64,000 bases of DNA from a virus. The notes under the pieces were generated by a model that had not been told where the DNA came from, did not search any database, and saw only the letters and a list, made by a program, of their open reading frames with translations. The position numbers were made by a program, and so were the translations under genes. Numbering within the stretch: position 1 is the stretch's first letter; the number at the start of each line of letters is the position of its first letter. Positions 1 through 9,800 of this stretch are shown here, one piece after another. The stretch spans positions 308,163-372,162 of IMG/VR virus record IMGVR_UViG_3300018065_000011; one strand, written 5' to 3'.

Positions 1-2
1 AG

Positions 3-3000
3 GGTGAAAACGCCATCGATCGGATCAAGTTGGATGAGCCGTGGCTGCCCGAGCGTCCTCTGGAGATCATGGACAATGGCATACCGCGTTGGGCTGGGTT
101 TCCCAATCTGGTCATGGCGCTGGATCCTCTCAAGCTCAACCCCAAGCAGTTTGCGTTGCGGGCAGGGTTGGAGGATCTGGGGACTGAGATTCTGGGCGAG
201 GGCAAGGTCGAGTTGCTTTTCAACATCATCAATCAGCAAGTCAAGACGACAGGCGAGGGAGCGGGGGTTTTTGCCTTGGCTGCTCCGCGAGAGGATGATG
301 CTTCATCGCCCACCGAGCACACACGGTATGTGTTGCGTCGTTCCGGCAACCCCGAGGATGACATCGAGTTTTCGCTGGCCGAATTGCGTGAGGACTACGC
401 TTCTTTCGACGCTGCTCGGACAGAGATTCAGAAACGACGGGGACAGGTCGCACGTCTGCGGGATGACCTGCGCCTGACGGCGAGCGGCGGCGAGCCAGGG
501 CTTGCTCAGGAAGGGACTCTCTCACGAAGAACGGGCGGGGCTGACGCGATAGAAGCCCGGTTGAACGAAGCGACTGCCTCCCTGCGCCGCGCCACGGAGT
601 TGTTCGCCACGGGCGTGACTGACTTCTCGGCCAATGGCGACAAGACCATCAATTCACTGGTTTTGATTGTCCAGTCTCTTCAGAACAACGATGTGATACG
701 GCGCTCGTTTGGCGGGATGCCAGACGCGTCAACAACGATGACATGGCTGGACATCATAGCGGACACCAAGGCCAACATGAATCCCGGCATGTCGTTGCCT
801 GGCTACTATCGGTTCTACTCTGCTTCTCATCCTAGTCCCGAGATGCAGGGCCAGGCGACCCTGACTTTCACGGAAGGGTCAGCAGATGACTTGTTTGTGT
901 ATCAGGATGAGACGTTGTCCGAGCCTGCCGAGACTTCGGGCGGAGAGGTAAAAAAACCTGTTGAGCCCGAGCCCGCGCCTCCCGAGGAAGTCCCTGATGA
1001 TCTCAAGGTTACGGAGGATGGCCGCGTAAGGCGAAAGCAACCTGGAAGCCATATCGGTTGGTTTGACGACTACACGAGAGGAAAAGCGGGCAAGCAGGAA
1101 TTCGAGGATGTGGCACGACGGGCGCAAGCTCTTGGTGTTCCAGAGTCCTACATTCGCTACATGCGTGTCCAGGTAGCGCGCGAGACAGGCAACACTTGGA
1201 ACACGGGGGTGGTTGCGCTCAGGTCAGGAGGCACGGCGAGAAGAGACTACAACAAGCGAAAGAAACGAGGCGCGTTCTCTGATCAGACGGCTCCCGATGA
1301 CCATTACACGATGGGGGCGTCGGGATGGTTTCAGCTTCTTCCCCCGACAGGCATGGCTACTTTCGAGGGGACGGATTGTGAAAACCACGATCCCTATGTG
1401 TTGTTTGATCCCGACTATGCAATGGCTGCGAATTTGTCGAACATGCGTGCTCGTCAGAGAGTCATGAGTGGTCGGGTACACCAGCTTCCCCCGGACGAGC
1501 GCACTTGGTCAGCGATTGCTCGGTCTCAGCATAACCTCTGGTCTATCAATCCTCATTCGACAGCCCCAACCCATTACGTGAACAATGGTGGCAGTTTCGC
1601 GACTAACTTACTCCGGCGGGGGGAGATGGTGACGTCAGCGCAACAAACCGATGCGCGTCTGAGAAAGTGGGCTGCGGTGGTGGGTGAAGATGAGAGCTTT
1701 CTGTTTGAGAGCGGACCGCCTTCGCGGTCGTCCTGGGGTTATCCGGCCGGCAACGTAGACAGTCGCGGTCGCCCTGCTTTCAATCCGTGTGCTTTCGCCG
1801 CCGCTTTGAAAGAGCTACGGGCACAGGAGGAGGGGGAGGCTACACAGAATCAGCTTGAGCCCCCAACACCGCAGCCTTCGAAGGGTCTCGTAGCGCAGAA
1901 CGATCCTTCGCGGATAGTAGTGGCTCCGGCTAAGCTGAGCGGTGCTGCCCGGAAAGTCCAAGGTTTTATAAAGGGTGTGCTGCCGCTCGGTTCGCGGGCT
2001 GTCGAGGCAGCGCTGGGTGATGTGACCCCTACGCGCGGTATCAAGGTGCTGGTGAACAACTCTGGTCAGACCAAAGTTGTCGATACCTCGCAGATTCAAC
2101 GACTGACTTTCACTCGCTCCGAGGTTAACAAGAGTATCACTGTTGAGGGCCTCGCCAACGAACAGGGGATCTACGGACCGGCTGACTTCGAAGCCTTCCT
2201 GACCAAGAATCTCACGCGTCGGCTCCAAGAGGAAAGCAACCCGAAGATCGAAGGGATGGACAGCACGCCCAACGATTTCCTCAAAGAGAGTTACGATCAG
2301 ATACGGAACGATCTTCTGGAGGGCGCCGGGCAAGATTTCCGCGACTTCCCAGAGGCCAAGAGCTATCCCGTCTACTTCTCGATCGGAGACCAACTGGCGT
2401 CTCCCGATACGGAATACGTGATCGATGACTTTGAGGTTGTCCGTCTGCCTACGTTCGAAGATGCGGCGTTCACGAACGAGATCTTGTTGCACGATCCGTA
2501 TGATACGTCTGTCGACTTTGAGACGCTGGATGATCAAGGTCAGTCGGCCGCGGGGCTTACGCTGAAAAAACTCGGGCAAGTGCCTCCCTTCCAGGGAGTC
2601 ACGCTCGATGTGATCGTAGAAAAAGTCATTACTGCTTACGTCAGCACGATCGTCACGACGGTTGTAAGAGACTTCACCACGGCTCGGGACAGAGCTGGCT
2701 TCGTGGAAGGGAAACGTCCGTTCGGCTTCAGCGACCGGATGGCGATCATTACTGATGGTTTCAGCAACATCGCATTGACGGTTACGGGTGTCGAGTTTGA
2801 CATCAAGGCTCAGCGTTCGGAGGCTCGCGCGCTTCGGGCAGCCAAGCGCAATCATGGGATCTACACGCCTGTGTTTCCGGTCTCTGATTCGGGCGGCTAC
2901 GAACACATTGGTGCGTTTCGGTACGGCCGAGGGCTAGAGATCGATCCGGGCGGCAACTTCGAAGTGATCAACACTGGTCTCGATCCCTTCAGGAATGTTG

Positions 3001-3809
3001 ACGCACAGGCGGCAGAGGATTTTCTAAACGCACTGACGAGCATCAAGGGTGTTCGGCCGCCCAAGGAGGGGGAAGAGGCGAAGCCGGGGCGCGAGGCTTT
3101 CCTTGCGGAAGAAATCCGTCGTCTGACTGAGGAGCAACGGGATGTGTTGTTGGGAGTGGCGGGCGGCACGAGGGACATCGATCAGTCCACTCTGGAAAGC
3201 CTGACCATGGCGGACATCCACAGAGTTGCGCAAACGCGACTAGCCTTGCAGGAGCTACAGAAGACCAATCCCGATGCTGTGCGCCAACTGGAAGAGGCCA
3301 ACGACATGGAGCAGGGCACACTGCTCATCCGCAGCGCACGACCGAACATTTTTGAGACCAAGTTTGCCAATTACCCCGCGAACCAGCTTCAAGAGGGGGT
3401 CCTCAAGACCACGGTGATGAACGCCGCCTACAACCTTGCTGACCTGGAACCGCACATGCAGCAAAACGCCCACCAAGGCTGTGTCTGCCGGGGGAATGCT
3501 TCACAACTAGTGCTTCCTGCGTTTGGAAGGGATGACTTCGTGGCTATCGATGGGATCGATTCCAAAAGGGATCCGGCAACCGCTTCGTTGTCGGAGCAGA
3601 TTCTACAGTCGCTACCAGACTATGTTGCCCAGAGGCAGGCGCTCCGCGGTCAGCAGCTTGACACAAGGCCGCCTAGTCTGAGCGATGCTTTCAACAAGGT
3701 CAGGGATATCCGTAACCTGATCGCCGGCACGGGAGAACAACTGGCTGAGGCGGGCGAACAACTGACGGAGGTAGGTGGGCAGGTAGGCAGCCTGTTTGGG
3801 AGTGATTGA
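3..3809 (+). CDS. Tail/baseplate protein with lytic-transglycosylase-like segment (5' partial)
   Basis: The frame is open to the left edge, and the first in-frame initiator here (TTG at 30) is not a convincing start, so the N-terminus lies outside the window. Counting from codon 30, residues about 300-345 are a Pro/Glu-rich linker. Residues about 350-560 then look like a soluble-lytic-transglycosylase domain: RETGN with a candidate catalytic Glu near residue 385, followed by GASGWFQLLPPTG near 429-441, resembling the family's GA.GLMQ..P.T motif. The C-terminal half is unrecognised; it has the segment SDSGGYEHIGAFRYGRG and a Gln/Glu-rich helical tail. In tailed phages such enzymes sit on the tail hub or tape-measure protein and open the cell wall during injection. 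The TGATG junction with the spike gene supports a baseplate-hub role. The enzymatic call rests on motif shape only. Confidence 0.6.
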   Translation, partial: GENAIDRIKLDEPWLPERPLEIMDNGIPRWAGFPNLVMALDPLKLNPKQFALRAGLEDLGTEILGEGKVELLFNIINQQVKTTGEGAGVFALAAPREDDASSPTEHTRYVLRRSGNPEDDIEFSLAELREDYASFDAARTEIQKRRGQVARLRDDLRLTASGGEPGLAQEGTLSRRTGGADAIEARLNEATASLRRATELFATGVTDFSANGDKTINSLVLIVQSLQNNDVIRRSFGGMPDASTTMTWLDIIADTKANMNPGMSLPGYYRFYSASHPSPEMQGQATLTFTEGSADDLFVYQDETLSEPAETSGGEVKKPVEPEPAPPEEVPDDLKVTEDGRVRRKQPGSHIGWFDDYTRGKAGKQEFEDVARRAQALGVPESYIRYMRVQVARETGNTWNTGVVALRSGGTARRDYNKRKKRGAFSDQTAPDDHYTMGASGWFQLLPPTGMATFEGTDCENHDPYVLFDPDYAMAANLSNMRARQRVMSGRVHQLPPDERTWSAIARSQHNLWSINPHSTAPTHYVNNGGSFATNLLRRGEMVTSAQQTDARLRKWAAVVGEDESFLFESGPPSRSSWGYPAGNVDSRGRPAFNPCAFAAALKELRAQEEGEATQNQLEPPTPQPSKGLVAQNDPSRIVVAPAKLSGAARKVQGFIKGVLPLGSRAVEAALGDVTPTRGIKVLVNNSGQTKVVDTSQIQRLTFTRSEVNKSITVEGLANEQGIYGPADFEAFLTKNLTRRLQEESNPKIEGMDSTPNDFLKESYDQIRNDLLEGAGQDFRDFPEAKSYPVYFSIGDQLASPDTEYVIDDFEVVRLPTFEDAAFTNEILLHDPYDTSVDFETLDDQGQSAAGLTLKKLGQVPPFQGVTLDVIVEKVITAYVSTIVTTVVRDFTTARDRAGFVEGKRPFGFSDRMAIITDGFSNIALTVTGVEFDIKAQRSEARALRAAKRNHGIYTPVFPVSDSGGYEHIGAFRYGRGLEIDPGGNFEVINTGLDPFRNVDAQAAEDFLNALTSIKGVRPPKEGEEAKPGREAFLAEEIRRLTEEQRDVLLGVAGGTRDIDQSTLESLTMADIHRVAQTRLALQELQKTNPDAVRQLEEANDMEQGTLLIRSARPNIFETKFANYPANQLQEGVLKTTVMNAAYNLADLEPHMQQNAHQGCVCRGNASQLVLPAFGRDDFVAIDGIDSKRDPATASLSEQILQSLPDYVAQRQALRGQQLDTRPPSLSDAFNKVRDIRNLIAGTGEQLAEAGEQLTEVGGQVGSLFGSD

Positions 3810-6259
3810 TGCCACCCAGAGACTACATGCCGCCTTTCCCGCTGAATCTCCTCACGTATGGAGAAGTCTGGAGAGATTGGCAGGCTGAGAATTGGCTCAA
3901 GGATCAGGATCCTGACCAGGGAGACAGCAGGTTCTCTCTCGCGCTCGCTCGTGTGACGCGGGTGGACTATTCGCTTCACACCGTCACGTTGATGATGATC
4001 AGCGGGACCAAGAAAACGGAGCTTCGGACTCCTGTTCCGATCAGCTATCCGGGGGCCGGCGCTCGTCATTTCCTTGGGGCAGTCCCCACCGTAGGTTCCT
4101 TTTGTGTAGTCGGGTTCTTACCTACCAAGCCCACGCACACGCCGGTTGTGCTCGCCTGGAACATTCCAAATCCGTGGATGGGACACGACTGGATTCCCAC
4201 ACAAGATTTCCACCCGACAGAGTTTGATCTCACCTTCCGAAAGCAGACAGAGCTAGAAGGAATCTCTCATCGGGTTCGCCACAAACTCCGGCACATGTAT
4301 CCCGGTAACATCTGCGCCTCGTCAGACCAAGGCGCGGACCTTGTTCTCGATGAGGGTGTGCTGGTTTGTGACCGCCGCGGAGATGAATTTCGGATTCGAG
4401 AGCAAGATGGTTCGTTCATCTTCCGTTCGCAGCAGCAATTCCATGCGGCTGGAGGCATGCGTCAGTACACGGGGATGGTCCAGCGTGACGCGAGCTTTCT
4501 TCCTATCCCAATGGTCTCGGATGGACGGCGATGGGACGGGCCAAAGGTTACCTCCAACGGCTTGCCTTCGGCTCCCTTCCAACTCGATGAAGATCTCCTG
4601 CGCAAGGCAATGCAGATTCAGCCCCACGATGCTTTCAAGCGGGTGCAAGTGGGCGGCGTGGACCCCGACTCGGGCTATCGGATTCAGCCGAGTCTGGATC
4701 CCTATCGATTTCTTCGGAACGGTCTGTTCATTGCAGAGGATGGGCAAGTCATCAATCCCGATCTCACGCTCGCAGACGCGGAGTATGCTGGCAAGTCGAT
4801 CTTTCGCGTGTCGGCAGGGGACAACCCGGATTCGGGAGATGGGCAGCCGGCCAACGCTGCGGTCGATGCGGATGAAAAGACCTTGGTCGAGCACCGTGTC
4901 GAGATCGATCATACGTGGGATGGTCGCTTGCCCGTCACGGAGCAGACGGATGGGTTTGATGCAGATCGGTTGCCTCCGGCCCCCGGAGACGGTAGTCCTC
5001 TTTCCGCAGGGGAGCGGCCGTTCATTGAATGGGTGCTTGGAAGCGTAGTCGGCAATGACCCCTTCAGCGCTCAGGGGAGGCCGCTCTATGGCAAGCCGCT
5101 TCTTGCCAGGGTCTTCGATGACGCGGGGGCGATCGAGCCCGTGCTGGAGTCTGCGATTGGGGCCAACGTCAGCGAGCATGCTGCTACGTTGTTCCGTCTG
5201 GACCCGCCGGTAGATCCCAACTATCTGCCGACGTTTGCCTCGTTCACAAAGGATGGTCGGCTCAAGGCATATGTCAGTGGTCCGCCGACTGAGAACAGCA
5301 TCGAGATCGCAACTTCGGGAGGGATCAAGGTCAGGGCAGGCGGAGCTTTGGATCTCAGGACCGGCTCTCCTCTCATCATTGAGGCTCCTTCCGGCGACGC
5401 TAAAGACAACTTCGGATTCTGCTTCACGTCACCCACGGGTGCGATTTGCCTGACTGCCGGAGCGGCTACGACGCGGGGAAGCGTGACGGCTCGGACGGCT
5501 CCCGAGGCTTTCGAGGAGAACACGCTGCCTGGGATTATCGTTGAGGCCCCCACAACCAGCGTGAACATCACAGCCGGGCGCAACGTGAAGATCTCCGCGG
5601 GAGGTCAGACACGCATCGAGAACAGCCAGGATGTGGTCATTTCGCCGCAAAATACAGTCAGCATTACGACAGATAAGGTGTCGCAGCAGAGTACGTCTGT
5701 CGATAAGACGGTTCTGGCGAAGGAAACCACGCTTTACTCCGGTCCCAAAAACTTCAACCCCGCCAATGCTCCCCTGCGATCAGTAACGTTTGGGGCCAAT
5801 CCTTTGACAGGACATATTGGGGGGCCCACCGACACTTACAGGATGGTCTTTGGTGATCGTGAAGAGACCTTCTTGTTTGGTAACCATTCCACTAACGTCA
5901 TCATCGGGAACCTGACCTATCAGACTGGCGTGGGAGCCTTTCGTGCGCAGGCGGGAGCCAATCTGCTCAACTTGGATACCGTTTCTGGCATGGCCGCTAC
6001 CGTGACGGCGGGCACGATGTCCATGACATCGACTACGACCGCGACCATTACAGCAGTTGGTGCTGCTTCGATGTCCGCTGTATCAGGTACGGCACGCGTG
6101 AGCGGTTTGGCTACAGTCCTTGGTGGACAACTCACGCCCAAGACGAAATTCGGGGCGATCATTGCCGAGTCGGACATCGATCCTACTTCGGGGTTGCCTT
6201 TTACCTTCTACGGGATGGGAAGCGCTACCCATCTTCTAGTGCCGCACACAGGTCCGTAA
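3809..6259 (+). CDS. Baseplate central spike protein, gpV/gp5-like
   Basis: The start is the ATG at 3809 inside the TGATG overlap with the upstream stop; the TTG one codon earlier is less likely. Residues about 40-120 (LARVTRVDYSLHTVTLMM, then VPTVGSFCVVGFLP and PVVLAW) have the alternating pattern of the OB-fold domain that opens phage spike proteins. The middle is unrecognised. From about residue 490 the sequence becomes short repeating beta-strands (SGGIKVRAGGALDLR, TSVNITAGRNVKISAGG, VTAGTMSMTSTTTATITAV), as in the trimeric beta-helix of spike needles. I infer a membrane-piercing spike at the centre of the baseplate. No lysozyme domain is visible in it; the wall-degrading segment is in the preceding gene. 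It could also carry decoration domains in the middle part. Confidence 0.72.
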   Translation: MPPRDYMPPFPLNLLTYGEVWRDWQAENWLKDQDPDQGDSRFSLALARVTRVDYSLHTVTLMMISGTKKTELRTPVPISYPGAGARHFLGAVPTVGSFCVVGFLPTKPTHTPVVLAWNIPNPWMGHDWIPTQDFHPTEFDLTFRKQTELEGISHRVRHKLRHMYPGNICASSDQGADLVLDEGVLVCDRRGDEFRIREQDGSFIFRSQQQFHAAGGMRQYTGMVQRDASFLPIPMVSDGRRWDGPKVTSNGLPSAPFQLDEDLLRKAMQIQPHDAFKRVQVGGVDPDSGYRIQPSLDPYRFLRNGLFIAEDGQVINPDLTLADAEYAGKSIFRVSAGDNPDSGDGQPANAAVDADEKTLVEHRVEIDHTWDGRLPVTEQTDGFDADRLPPAPGDGSPLSAGERPFIEWVLGSVVGNDPFSAQGRPLYGKPLLARVFDDAGAIEPVLESAIGANVSEHAATLFRLDPPVDPNYLPTFASFTKDGRLKAYVSGPPTENSIEIATSGGIKVRAGGALDLRTGSPLIIEAPSGDAKDNFGFCFTSPTGAICLTAGAATTRGSVTARTAPEAFEENTLPGIIVEAPTTSVNITAGRNVKISAGGQTRIENSQDVVISPQNTVSITTDKVSQQSTSVDKTVLAKETTLYSGPKNFNPANAPLRSVTFGANPLTGHIGGPTDTYRMVFGDREETFLFGNHSTNVIIGNLTYQTGVGAFRAQAGANLLNLDTVSGMAATVTAGTMSMTSTTTATITAVGAASMSAVSGTARVSGLATVLGGQLTPKTKFGAIIAESDIDPTSGLPFTFYGMGSATHLLVPHTGP

Positions 6260-6840
6260 TGGCTGTTGATCCCGGCACGCTTGCGAAGGACATCCTGACG
6301 ATCGGGCGCGTGGTTGCTCCGGGTGCTCCGAATCTGCCGAAGATAGCAGGTGCGGTCGGAACCTCGGTCTTTGCGTGGCTTCCTCAGCTTCAGAACGTGA
6401 CTTCCAACGGCGTTACTGCGGGGTTGTCGGGATTGGGAACGGCCACCGGCAAGCTGTTCTTCGTCCCCGCAGGCCAGGTAGTCAGCCAGCTTTCGGCAGC
6501 GGGCTTGACGGGACCATCCAAAGCGGTTGGGTTGGCAGTTGAATTAGGTCTCGCTAAGCATCTCAATGCCCGAGCGCAATACCTGGGCACTTCTATAGGT
6601 GTTTCCTCTGGCGTTGATGTCACGAAGGTCTCGCTGTCCAACCCAGCAACGCTGATAGGGCTGCTGTCCAGCAATCTCCCGGCTATGGGGATAGCTGGAC
6701 CGTTGGCTGCTCAGTACGCCACAGGACTCGGTGTCGGCATAGCTCTGCTCGTTCAAACCGGCTTTGGCGTGGGAGGGGTTGCTCCCGTGACACCCGCGCC
6801 GCTTCCAGGAGCCGGTACTTCCATCTCGACGGTATTTTGA
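6259..6840 (+). CDS. Small hydrophobic structural protein, unknown
   Basis: This 193-residue protein overlaps the spike stop by one base (TAATG). The composition is rich in Gly, Ala, Val and Leu with few charges. It has several moderately hydrophobic stretches, for example residues about 85-98 (TGPSKAVGLAVELGL) and 140-165 (GIAGPLAAQYATGLGVGIALL), but none is a clear membrane segment with charged flanks. The C-terminal end is Pro-rich. I do not recognise the family. Its position between the spike and the giant modular protein, with no spacing, suggests a minor tail-tip or baseplate component. Confidence 0.5.
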   Translation: MAVDPGTLAKDILTIGRVVAPGAPNLPKIAGAVGTSVFAWLPQLQNVTSNGVTAGLSGLGTATGKLFFVPAGQVVSQLSAAGLTGPSKAVGLAVELGLAKHLNARAQYLGTSIGVSSGVDVTKVSLSNPATLIGLLSSNLPAMGIAGPLAAQYATGLGVGIALLVQTGFGVGGVAPVTPAPLPGAGTSISTVF

Positions 6841-6849
6841 GTCACGACT

Positions 6850-9800
6850 ATGGGATTCCCTCTCGACGGCTTCGTTCTACGTGCTCCGCGCACGGCTCCG
6901 TCCAATGCGATATCTACGGATGAGGCGGTCAATGGTGTCGAGCGCGACTTCAAGCCGCCAGTCACGTCGGCCTTCGGTGGTGGCGAAGCTCCCGAGCTAG
7001 TCGAGGTAGCGGCAGATCAGTACCGCGCAGCAGTGCTTCTGCGTCCTGACGATGGCCAGACCGAGTATCTCATCTGGGCCGCCAACACGGCTGATCTATC
7101 GACGCTGGAGATCTTCGAGGCCGACAGTGACGACGGCTCGATCAGAGCGCTCTATGGAACGCTTGAGGTCGAGAATCAAGTATCCGATCCCGATCCTGAA
7201 GTCTATGAGGATGGGACGCTTCGGTTCTATGTCAGCGATAGCACCAACGCTAGCATCGCCGCCATTCTGCAATTCAAGATCGCTCGGGGTGACACCGACG
7301 ATACTCTCGTTCTCACAGAAGGTTTCTACGACTTCAATCCAGTCACGAGCATCGTCACGATCACGGATGAGGCGACCATCCAAGCTCTGAGTGGTGGTTT
7401 TTCGCCGCTGCGGAGGGATCGGCTAGGTAGCTTGCGCTACACGAGAGCGGCGGTCCGCTTTTGGTGGTCCAAAAACGATCGCTATGCAACTCGGTTCCAG
7501 TGGAACGGCTTGACTCAGAGATGGGAACCGCTCAAAGGAACCGCTCCCCGAAATCTGGGTACGCTTCTCGCAGACGGAACGTACACGGCCATTCCGAATC
7601 CCAACGTGCCGGCGGGTGAGTACCTGCCGGGGAACAGTGTCGATCCTGATTCGTACTCGATGATCCGTGTTGGTGTTCGCCCGGACTCGGGCTCGACGCC
7701 AGTGGCAGAGCCAGTGTCGGTGACGGGCTACGGTGGGATTCTTGTCGTTGCGGATGATGAGGTCGAGGAGTACGACTTTCCCACCAACGCTCCCACGGCA
7801 GCGGGCGTCATGGGGCAGTCGTCTGGAGAGCTACTGTGGAATCCCGGCTTCGTGAATCTGTTCGCGGGGCAGTCGGTTTTCTACTGCTACCAGAGTTTCC
7901 TAACTGAAGGAGATGCTGAGGCGGTCGGCAAGCTGGAGACGAGCGAAGAGGAGCCTCTCTTCCTTTCTCCCGTTCCGGGGGTGACGGACTATCCATTCGT
8001 GCGTATCGGCAATCGGACTCCGTTGGAAGCGCTCATGGCCGATACCGAAGCACTCTTGGCGGTGACGGCTGTCAGCGAAGGTCAAGTGGGGATTGCGCTG
8101 TCCACGGGAAAGCTCAAATTCAGCCAGGTTGACATCGACAAATCCGACCCAGAGTCAACAACTTTCGACACGAATTGGCTGGGAGCGGAAGTGTTCTACG
8201 ACGGTCTCAGCCTCACGCGGAGCCCTCTCAAGACCAAGGCTCCTGTGAGACTCGTAGACGGCTCAGGAGACCCCACGACGATCTCCAAGGACCAGCGCCT
8301 CTACATTCCAGACGCGGAACCACAGCCCGCTCCGGGCGTCTCAGGCGTCCAGTTTGAACCGGATCTGACGGGAACCATCCCCGACCCGGCGATCGATCCC
8401 AGCATCCGGTACAACAAGTCCGGGCTTGTGCGCGATGTGCGCGGAGATTGGGACTTGGTGCTGTTTACGACCGAGGGACGAATCACTTCGGTTCGCGTTG
8501 TAGACGACCCTGAAGATGAGGTTCCGAGGTTCAAATTCCGCATTCCGCAGGGCCGTGCGTACATCGATCTCAACCGAGGGTCCGGCGGCAGTGAGGTCAT
8601 CCTCGGCAAGAAGGATCGGCAACGGTTTGCTGGAGAGCCCATGTGGTTTCTTCAGTCTGGAGTGCAACCGGCTGTTTATGCCAGCGAAGCACGGATTTGT
8701 TCGCGCGTGCGCGGCTCGTTTGACTTGGTGGGGACAGAGCGACTCAAGTTTGCCATCCAGAACAACATCTATCTCTGGAACGCATCGGCCGACCCCGGTG
8801 GCGTGGCTACGAGTGCTGGCGGCACGTTCACTGCCGAAGAGATAGCTACGAGTCTCGATGCCGTGATCACAGGTCAGGGATCAGCAGTAGTTGTCGGAAG
8901 CTGCGTCGTTCTGCAAACGGACTTGGAGGCCAACGGCAAGCAGTACGGTGAGATCGAGGTTGGATGGGGACCGGTAGACACGAAGGACTTGTCTGGAGCA
9001 GCGGCGTTGGGCTTCTTGCCTGGTTGGCATGTCAGGGTCTCCAACCCGCCCTCAGTCGATGACCTTCACTTCTTGCCCGACTCGGGCACGCATCTCGGTG
9101 TGTATCGTAGTCCGCTCAACATCTCCGGCAGACGCGACGACATCGCTGACATCGGTCACCGAGATCGCCTAGAGGACACCACGTTGTCCGAGAACATCGC
9201 GCAGATACCCGTGGTGCTTCTCGACAAGATCCCTTTGGAGGACCAGCCGGGCTATGACGACGGTGTGTTTTTCCGGCTCCAGACGGGATTTTTCACTCGC
9301 GATCTTCAGAATTACGATGAGGTTCTTCACCAGTTTGGCGAAGGCAAATTCACGTGGGTTGACGAGAACAGTTTGTTCGGCTTGGTGCCACGCCCCACGA
9401 CGGAGTTAGGACTAGGAGCATCCTCTCTCGTTCCCGATTCGTTCCGTTTGCCTGGCAAGGGCTTGAAGGTGTCGGCAGACGGCGGTCCCTTCGTTGAGCA
9501 AGAGCTAGACACGGACTTCAAGCTCTTGCTCGATGGTCAGCCAGGCATCGCCACGCTCATTCAGCAGGTTGGTGATCGAGTCGCTTTGGGCGCGCGAGGA
9601 ACGGTTGCCGCGCGGGGAACGACATTCGAGGACAACTCCCCGGATGTGGACTTCGTGGCGCTTGGAGTTACGGAGGGCTATCAGCTCAAGTTGCTGACCG
9701 GGGCAGAAGCGATCCAGGGAACGTACATCGTCACGGCCGATGCGACCAATCCCAAGCAGCTACAGGTCAAACCGGCGTTTCTCGATGATTCGTCCAGCGT

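Noticed and set aside
1815-2906. 363-codon open frame on the - strand
   Set aside because: Lies wholly inside the first structural gene, has no start signal and shows arginine-rich, low-complexity content typical of an antisense shadow in GC-rich DNA.
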